In this document: piece after piece, positions 59,447 through 64,000 of the stretch | Position numbering within the stretch: the stretch's first letter is position 1 | Layout of the letters: the number at the start of each line of letters is the position of its first letter | Assembly (NCBI RefSeq): GCF_003030345.1 | Contig: NZ_CP028158.1 | Span: 1,674,001-1,738,000 of the forward strand | DNA from: Plantactinospora sp. BC1 | GTDB taxonomy: Bacteria > Actinomycetota > Actinomycetes > Mycobacteriales > Micromonosporaceae | Direction: 5' to 3' | DNA: 64,000 bases | Program-made: the position numbers and the translations under genes | Notes under the pieces: model-generated | Databases searched by the model: none | Told to the model about the DNA's origin: nothing | What the model saw: only the letters and a program-made list of their open reading frames with translations

Positions 59447-60102
59447 CCGGCAGCGTCGGCGATGTCGTCGCCCAGTTGCTTGCCGTGCTCCGAAGCCTGG
59501 ACGCCGCCGCCGTCACCGCATTGCGTGCCCAAGCCGACGCCGACCAGGCCGAAGCACACTTCACCGAGGTCGCCAGGGGCACCAACCACAGCCACATCCG
59601 TCAGGCCGTCACGGCCAGCCACACCGCGAGCGAGAAGGCCGCCCGGTACGCCCGGCTCCTCTCGAAGGCAAACGAGAGCCTGACCACCTACATCAACAAA
59701 ATCGCACCAGGCTCAACCCCCACCCACCAGGCCGTCGAAGCCGCAGCACCGTCGGGCGAGCGACTCGTGGCCGAAGCGGAGAGTGCTGGGAGCAGAGCGG
59801 AGACCTTCCTTCGGAGGCATGTGAAGAAGGCTGACGACACCGAGGATGCGCTCAAGCAGACCGAGCAAGCCGTCACGACTGGTGTCAAGGAGATGTTCGG
59901 CGGTTTCAAAGGCGGGCCAGGCACGACCGGCACCCCAGGTTCGACCACACCGAGCACCAACGCGCCGGTCGAACGGCCGCAGTTGGAACATCCGGTTACG
60001 GCCGTCATCATGGCTGCTGGCGCAGTTGTAGTTGGAGTCCGGGCAATGTGGAAGACAGGCAAGAGGCACCGCGAGAGGAAACGCCATGACGATCAGCCCT
60101 GA
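59443..60102 (+). CDS. Helical coiled-coil protein with C-terminal membrane segment, unknown function
   Basis: The 219-residue protein is strongly helical over residues 1-150 (LDAAAVTALRAQADADQAEAH; HTASEKAARYARLLSKANESL), followed by a Gly/Thr/Pro linker and one hydrophobic stretch (TAVIMAAGAVVVGVRAMW, about 185-202) with a very basic end (KTGKRHRERKRH). This suggests a tail-anchored or membrane-associated protein. It is ATGA-coupled to the 86-residue protein and overlaps the next gene by 17 bp. No known family. Confidence 0.65.
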   Translation: MTGSVGDVVAQLLAVLRSLDAAAVTALRAQADADQAEAHFTEVARGTNHSHIRQAVTASHTASEKAARYARLLSKANESLTTYINKIAPGSTPTHQAVEAAAPSGERLVAEAESAGSRAETFLRRHVKKADDTEDALKQTEQAVTTGVKEMFGGFKGGPGTTGTPGSTTPSTNAPVERPQLEHPVTAVIMAAGAVVVGVRAMWKTGKRHRERKRHDDQP

Positions 60103-60514
60103 GATGGTCGAATACATCCGCACGATGGTGAAGGGCGACCACGCGGCCAACGACCGGATCGAGGCCGAGCTGGATGCGCAGGGATGGGATGACTTCCCGA
60201 CCTTGCTCGGCGCTGTCTTCTACTTTGCGGTCAACCGGCGCTTCAACGCGAGCGCGACGGCAGGCGAGGTCATGCTGTTCGTTGCGGAGATGCGGGCTGC
60301 CGCACCCGCCGGAGCGCCAGAGATCGACGCGAACGCTGCGGAAAGTTTGGTCCGAGCCGCCCTCGACCCAAGTCTCGACCTTGACGTCGACCCCCAGATG
60401 GCCGGTCGCATCCAAGGACTGGCCATCCTGCACCTTCTCGGCGGCCGGCACACCACCGACAAGGATCTGGATGACCTGCTGGCGAACGCCGTCGAGGCTG
60501 CGGAGCGGGCCTGA
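60086..60514 (+). CDS. Small acidic helical protein, unknown function (142 aa)
   Basis: The acidic protein begins MTISPEMVEYIRTMVKGDHA and contains alternating helices with no membrane segment or cysteine. No family was recognised. ATG 60086 lies inside the end of the previous gene, preceded by GAGAGGAAACGCC, so it belongs to the same small operon (59089-60514). A repeat-built hairpin lies downstream. Confidence 0.65.
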   Translation: MTISPEMVEYIRTMVKGDHAANDRIEAELDAQGWDDFPTLLGAVFYFAVNRRFNASATAGEVMLFVAEMRAAAPAGAPEIDANAAESLVRAALDPSLDLDVDPQMAGRIQGLAILHLLGGRHTTDKDLDDLLANAVEAAERA

Positions 60515-60588
60515 AGATCAGCCTGATCACGCCGGACCACACACTGCGGGAGAGCGGCGTCGGGCGGTCCGACTCACGTTGCACCTGG

Positions 60589-60684
60589 AGATCGTGCTAC
60601 TTCAGGGAAACAGTGCCCTCCGACGCCGAGCGAAGGCACTACTTCCCTGAAGTAGCACGACCTTTCCCGGAAGTAGTACGACCT
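60589..60684. repeat. 21-bp element in three copies, one inverted
   Basis: The 21-bp unit TTCCCTGAAGTAGCACGACC(T) occurs at 60643-60663, again in tandem with two changes at 60664-60684, and inverted with one change at 60589-60609. The right-hand copies encode the C-terminal Thr-Ser-Gly-Lys repeats of the GntR protein on the minus strand. Confidence 0.92.
60592..60660. terminator. Long hairpin between convergent genes
   Basis: A perfect 18-bp inverted repeat (TCGTGCTACTTCAGGGAA and complement) encloses a second 6-bp stem (AGTGCC/GGCACT). It lies between the small-gene operon and the convergent GntR gene, overlapping the GntR stop, and would terminate from either side. Confidence 0.6.
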
Positions 60685-61103
60685 CCTCCGGCCGAAGCCG
60701 GCGTACCCGTGGTCAATGCCGCCTGGACGATCCGGATGGCCTCGTCCGGGTCAATGCCGAGGCTGGCGACCACGGCCGCGTACTCGGCGGCGGCGCGTCG
60801 TACCCGCTCACGCCCCTGCGCGCCGGCCGCCGACACGAAGGAGCCCGCCCGCCCCCGGGTCTCGATCAGCCCAGCCTCCTCCAGCTCCCGATAGGTCCTG
60901 GCCACCGTGTTGGCGGCCAGACCGAGATCGGTCGCGAGCTGGCGGATCGGCGGCAGGCGGGTACCCACGACCAGGGCATGATCCTGGATCTGCCGGGCGA
61001 GCTGTGCACGCAGCTGCTCGAACGGCGGCACCGTCGACGCCGTGTCGATGACTATCCCTGGTACCGCGTCCAGCGCGCCCCTTCCCACCATGCCTCCACT
61101 CAT
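60639..61103 (-). CDS. GntR-family regulator, YtrA subfamily
   Basis: The 154-residue protein has an N-terminal winged helix (FEQLRAQLARQIQDHALVVG, LPPIRQLATDLGLAANTVAR, YRELEEAGLIETRGRAGSFV) and only a short C-terminal helical region, as in the YtrA subgroup that usually represses an adjacent ABC transporter. No transporter is adjacent here. ATG 61103 was chosen; ATG 61091 is possible. The final 15 residues are a duplicated Gly/Thr/Ser/Lys motif generated by the 21-bp repeat, so the C-terminus is probably a recent addition. Confidence 0.88.
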   Translation of the reverse strand: MSGGMVGRGALDAVPGIVIDTASTVPPFEQLRAQLARQIQDHALVVGTRLPPIRQLATDLGLAANTVARTYRELEEAGLIETRGRAGSFVSAAGAQGRERVRRAAAEYAAVVASLGIDPDEAIRIVQAALTTGTPASAGGGRTTSGKGRATSGK

Positions 61104-61122
61104 GTAGCAACCGTTGTAGCAG
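61103..61122. promoter_or_regulatory. Direct repeat TGTAGCA-N6-TGTAGCA at the GntR start
   Basis: Two identical heptamers (61103-61109 and 61116-61122) lie immediately upstream of, and touching, the GntR start codon. They are a candidate autoregulatory site; GntR sites are usually inverted, so this is tentative. Confidence 0.35.
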
Positions 61123-61230
61123 GACAATACGCCATAATCCGCAGCGCGACCGGCGAAGGATCGGCGACCAGCCGTGAGATGAGTCATTGGTTAGAATGCG
61201 CCGTCCGCTACGGGGAGGACGCGAGACGCT

Positions 61231-63516
61231 GTGGTCGAGGTTCCTGACGAAGTCGTCGATGTTCCTGACGAGGTTCTGGCGGAGTTGGCCGGAGCGGTCG
61301 CCGCCGCGTTGCCGCTGCTCGTCGCCCGCGTGCCGCCGGCACCGGCGGCCGAACTCGGTCGGCTACGGGCGATGGCCGACGACGACTGGCCGATCCGCGA
61401 ACCGACCGCCCCGCACGTGGCGTTCGCCGGGATCCCTTCCGGCGGTCGGGCCCGAGCCTTCGCCGGGGTTCGTCCCGGCGGCCAGGCCGGGGCGAGCCGC
61501 TCGCCGGTACAGGACGCACTGGGCACACTGCCTGCGTTGCTGACCGAACGCCTGCTCGGTGCGCTGGAACTGGCCGTTGCGGAGCTGGACCTGACCGGCG
61601 CCCCGGACCTGACCGGCTTTCTGCCGGAGCCGTTCACCGGCAACGTCGCCATCGCCACCATGGGCGGGCAGAGCGAGGCGGTCAGCGGTGCCGCCCTGCT
61701 GGGGCAGATCCGGCCCGGTGCCGTACCGCTGGTCGTCGCGCTGGCCCGCCGGCTGGCCGCGCATCCGCAGGTGTCTCCGCGGCTGGAGGTCGCGCCCGAC
61801 ATCACCGACGAGTCCGCTGTCGCTGCCGCGCACGGCGCGGCATGGCTCGGGCTGGCCGTGGCCACCGCCGCCGCCGTCCTGCCCCGGGTGGGCATCCCCC
61901 GCTGGGCCACGGCGCCACCGGCCGTGCTCGGCGTCGGGATCGGCACGGCGGTACTGCTGCTGCGCGACACCCCGATGCCGCCCGGTTACGCGGCGGCGGT
62001 CCTGGCCCGGGCCAGGGCGGAGTACCTGCTGCCCTGCCGGTCCAGCGGATCGGTGCCGGTGTCGGGACACCGGTTCGCGCTGCTGGAGGGCGATCAGGTT
62101 CCGGAGGTCGGTTTCGGCGGCAACGGGCTGGTGACCGTCGTCCCGGGCGGCGCGGTGATCCGCACCGGTGCCGAGAGCGGACACGTCCGGCTGCTCCTGA
62201 CCATCCTGGACGGACCGCCGCCGGAGGTCGCGACCGGTTGGGAGGAGATCGTCGAGGTCAGCTGGCGGGCGGCCGTCGGCGGCGCCTCGGTGATCGGACC
62301 CGACTCGGGTGAGCCGGGGCTGCGCCGGGCCACCCCACCATGGCCGGGCGACTACCGGCTGCGGGTACACGCCCGAGGCAGGGACGACACCGACGAACCC
62401 GACCGTGAGTACTACGAACTCGTGGTGTGGCAGGCACCCAGCGCACCCGAAATCGTGTACGCCCGCACCGACCGGCTCGGCCACCGGCTGCGCGGCGAAC
62501 CCGAACCCGTGCGCCCCGAACGGCCGGAGGCCGCCTACCGGTGGGTGCGCCGCAGCGCCCTCGCCGAGGCCGCCACGGTCACGGTGGTGACCGGGGCGAG
62601 CGCCGACGAGGTGCTGCGCGCCTTCGGTGCGGACCCGGACCGGCCGGAGTCGCTGCGGTCCATCGGCGAGGAGCTGATGAGCCGGCAGTCGATCGATCCG
62701 TGGGTCGCGGTACTGGATGTCGGCGATGCCGTGGTCGCCGTCGAGTACAACGGCTGGCAGGGTTCGACCGAACCCGTGCTGACCCGGGCCTCCGCCAGCG
62801 GGCGGGCCGCCAGCATGTACTGGAACGTCAACGCGCTGACCCGGCTGTCGTTCGCCGAACAAGGCGAGGTGCTGCTCTCGGTGGAGCCGTTCGGCGCGAT
62901 CGAGGCGCCACCGCCGGTCGCCGTGACGCTCGCCGACCTCGACTTCGCCGACCACCACCGTGGCAAGCGGCTGATGGGGCTGGTCGCGGTGGAGCGGTTC
63001 ACCGGCCACGGCATCACCGCCGAAGCCCTGGCTCGGATCGAGGCCGCCGACGTCGCCTTCCGGATCGTGCCGGACCTACCGACGCTGTACCCACGCCGGT
63101 CGGGACCCGGTGACCTGCTCGCGGACGTCGCCGAGACGCTGACCGGACTACCCGAACCGCAACTGCGGGACCTGGCCTGGCAGGTCGCCGCAGAGGCCGC
63201 CCGGTACGCCGGCATCGGCGCCGACCCGGACATCGTCGCCAGCATCGCCGCCCGTGCCCTGACCACGGACGCGCACCTGCGCGCCCGCCGATCCCAACTC
63301 AACGACGGTACGCACCGATGGGTCTGGCTCGCCCTGCACCGGGCGACGAACCCGGACCCGGTCGCCGCCGTCACGGACACGGTCGACGCGGCCCGCTACG
63401 CCGCCGGCCCGCACGCGGCGGACCTGCTCGCCGAGGCCCGGACCCGGATCGCCGAAGCCCGATCCGGTGCCGGCGGACCCGGGTGCGACGACATCCTTGA
63501 CGTCAAGCACGGTTGA
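61231..63516 (+). CDS. Multidomain protein with DUF6461-like segment, function unknown
   Basis: The 761-residue protein appears modular. Residues about 1-120 are Ala/Val-rich; about 205-250 has two hydrophobic stretches (AAWLGLAVATAAAVL, AVLGVGIGTAVLLL) that may be membrane-associated. Residues about 275-410 form a beta-rich region. About 430-550 (YRWVRRSALAEAATVTVVTG; EVLRAFGADP; WVAVLDVGDAVVAVEYNGWQG) resembles actinobacterial DUF6461. The C-terminal 200 residues are helical. No catalytic motif is evident. It starts at GTG with GGGGAGG 13 bases ahead; a TAGAAT -10-like box lies at 61192-61197. The N-terminus holds a short internal duplication (EVPDEV/DVPDEV). Confidence 0.6.
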   Translation: MVEVPDEVVDVPDEVLAELAGAVAAALPLLVARVPPAPAAELGRLRAMADDDWPIREPTAPHVAFAGIPSGGRARAFAGVRPGGQAGASRSPVQDALGTLPALLTERLLGALELAVAELDLTGAPDLTGFLPEPFTGNVAIATMGGQSEAVSGAALLGQIRPGAVPLVVALARRLAAHPQVSPRLEVAPDITDESAVAAAHGAAWLGLAVATAAAVLPRVGIPRWATAPPAVLGVGIGTAVLLLRDTPMPPGYAAAVLARARAEYLLPCRSSGSVPVSGHRFALLEGDQVPEVGFGGNGLVTVVPGGAVIRTGAESGHVRLLLTILDGPPPEVATGWEEIVEVSWRAAVGGASVIGPDSGEPGLRRATPPWPGDYRLRVHARGRDDTDEPDREYYELVVWQAPSAPEIVYARTDRLGHRLRGEPEPVRPERPEAAYRWVRRSALAEAATVTVVTGASADEVLRAFGADPDRPESLRSIGEELMSRQSIDPWVAVLDVGDAVVAVEYNGWQGSTEPVLTRASASGRAASMYWNVNALTRLSFAEQGEVLLSVEPFGAIEAPPPVAVTLADLDFADHHRGKRLMGLVAVERFTGHGITAEALARIEAADVAFRIVPDLPTLYPRRSGPGDLLADVAETLTGLPEPQLRDLAWQVAAEAARYAGIGADPDIVASIAARALTTDAHLRARRSQLNDGTHRWVWLALHRATNPDPVAAVTDTVDAARYAAGPHAADLLAEARTRIAEARSGAGGPGCDDILDVKHG

Positions 63517-63552
63517 GCTTCTAGCGTCGTCGGCGACGAGAGGGGTGCGACT

Positions 63553-64000
63553 ATGACGACGCTTGTTACCGGGGCCACCGGCAACACCGGACGACACGTG
63601 GTGGCAGAACTCGTCCGCCGGGGAGAACGCGTCCGGGCCCTGACCCGGAATCCGGCCGCTGCCACCGGCAGGTTTCCGGCCGAGGTGGAGCTGGTGGCCG
63701 GTACGCACACCATGCCGGAGAGGTTGGACGCCGCCCTCGACGGCGTCGACCGATTGCATATCACGGTGACGACAGGGCTCGCCGAGGTCGGACCGGAGTT
63801 GGTTCGACGTGCGGTCGCCGCGGGGGTGGAGCGGATCACCGTGCTGTGGGGTGGCGAGGTGGGGCCGGTCGAGCGGGCTGTGGCGGACTCGGGTGTGGGA
63901 TGGACACGCCTGGAACCGCAGGAGTTCATGTCCAACACGTTGACCTGGGTCGAATCGATCCGGACCGAAGGGGTCGTGCGCGAGCCGTACGACTTTCCCA
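63553..64000 (+). CDS. NmrA-like NAD(P)-binding protein, cut by window end
   Basis: The first 149 residues of a gene run off the window. The dinucleotide motif is VTGATGNTGRHVV at the N-terminus, followed by VRALTRNPAA, LDGVDRLHITVT and GWTRLEPQEFMSNTL. This pattern is shared by the NmrA-like/NAD(P)H-quinone reductase group and parallels the gene at 39816. ATG 63553 has GAGAGGGG ahead. It lies 36 bp after the 761-residue protein gene in the same direction, so it may be co-transcribed. Confidence 0.85.
   Translation, partial: MTTLVTGATGNTGRHVVAELVRRGERVRALTRNPAAATGRFPAEVELVAGTHTMPERLDAALDGVDRLHITVTTGLAEVGPELVRRAVAAGVERITVLWGGEVGPVERAVADSGVGWTRLEPQEFMSNTLTWVESIRTEGVVREPYDFP

Noticed and set aside
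59089-60514. Possible WXG100/type VII secretion substrates
   Set aside because: The helical size is right, but no WxG motif, secretion ATPase or C-terminal export motif is present. Left as unknown.
57759-60514. A toxin-antitoxin or phage-defence island
   Set aside because: The Xre/DUF397 pair is a common actinomycete regulator type and a strong terminator separates it from the small-gene cluster. No nuclease, helicase or toxin motif is visible.

Overview
The window is a chromosomal segment of a very high-GC actinomycete, most likely a member of the Micromonosporaceae. The evidence is GC-saturated third codon positions, frequent GTG/TTG starts, an Xre/DUF397 pair, SARP, LCP and PadR families, and a B12-riboswitch-controlled class I ribonucleotide reductase. 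I see no rRNA, tRNA, CRISPR, IS element or prophage, so this is ordinary chromosome with accessory patches. Species-level assignment is inference.

Layout. 1-3510: a Cys-rich copper-binding four-helix protein, a repeat-rich membrane protein with a kinase-like N-terminus, and a trypsin-fold protein that has lost its catalytic triad. 3656-14293: an exopolysaccharide/cell-surface glycan locus (two GT4 glycosyltransferases, a Wzy-like polymerase, a flippase, a polyprenyl-phosphate sugar transferase and an LCP ligase) with a DUF1800/DUF1501 pair inside it. 14729-24336: an APC/KimA-like permease, a Ser/Thr kinase, two lipoproteins and a large NTPase-TPR-SARP regulator. 24487-30130: a radical SAM protein with an unusual Cys motif, an acyl-CoA synthetase, LtrA and a secreted glycerophosphodiesterase. 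30435-34119: a PadR-controlled ABC efflux or stress module. 34225-39674: a P450, then nrdB and nrdA read leftward under a cobalamin riboswitch and paired NrdR boxes. 39816-44054: an NmrA-like protein, a lone NRPS-type condensation enzyme, and a DJ-1 protein with a GlxA-type regulator.

44490-55305 is the most coherent system: dipeptidase, peptide-binding lipoprotein, two permeases, an M24 protein with lost metal ligands, an alpha/beta hydrolase, two ABC ATPases, a second dipeptidase paralogue and a GntR/HutC regulator. It looks like a closed import-and-hydrolysis pathway for a particular (probably modified) small peptide. Both dipeptidases carry HxH where family M19 normally has HxD.

55359-64000: a CxxC-rich DnaJ-zinc-finger-like protein of unknown role, an Xre/DUF397 pair, a four-gene cluster of small unknown helical proteins that includes a 27-residue ORF, a YtrA-type GntR repressor, a 761-residue multidomain unknown with a DUF6461-like segment, and an NmrA-like gene cut by the window end.

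A window-wide oddity is a set of short (18-32 bp) tandem duplications at or just beyond gene ends (nrdA, the FtsX permease, LtrA, glycerophosphodiesterase, nrdB/P450, GntR), several of which include the stop codon.
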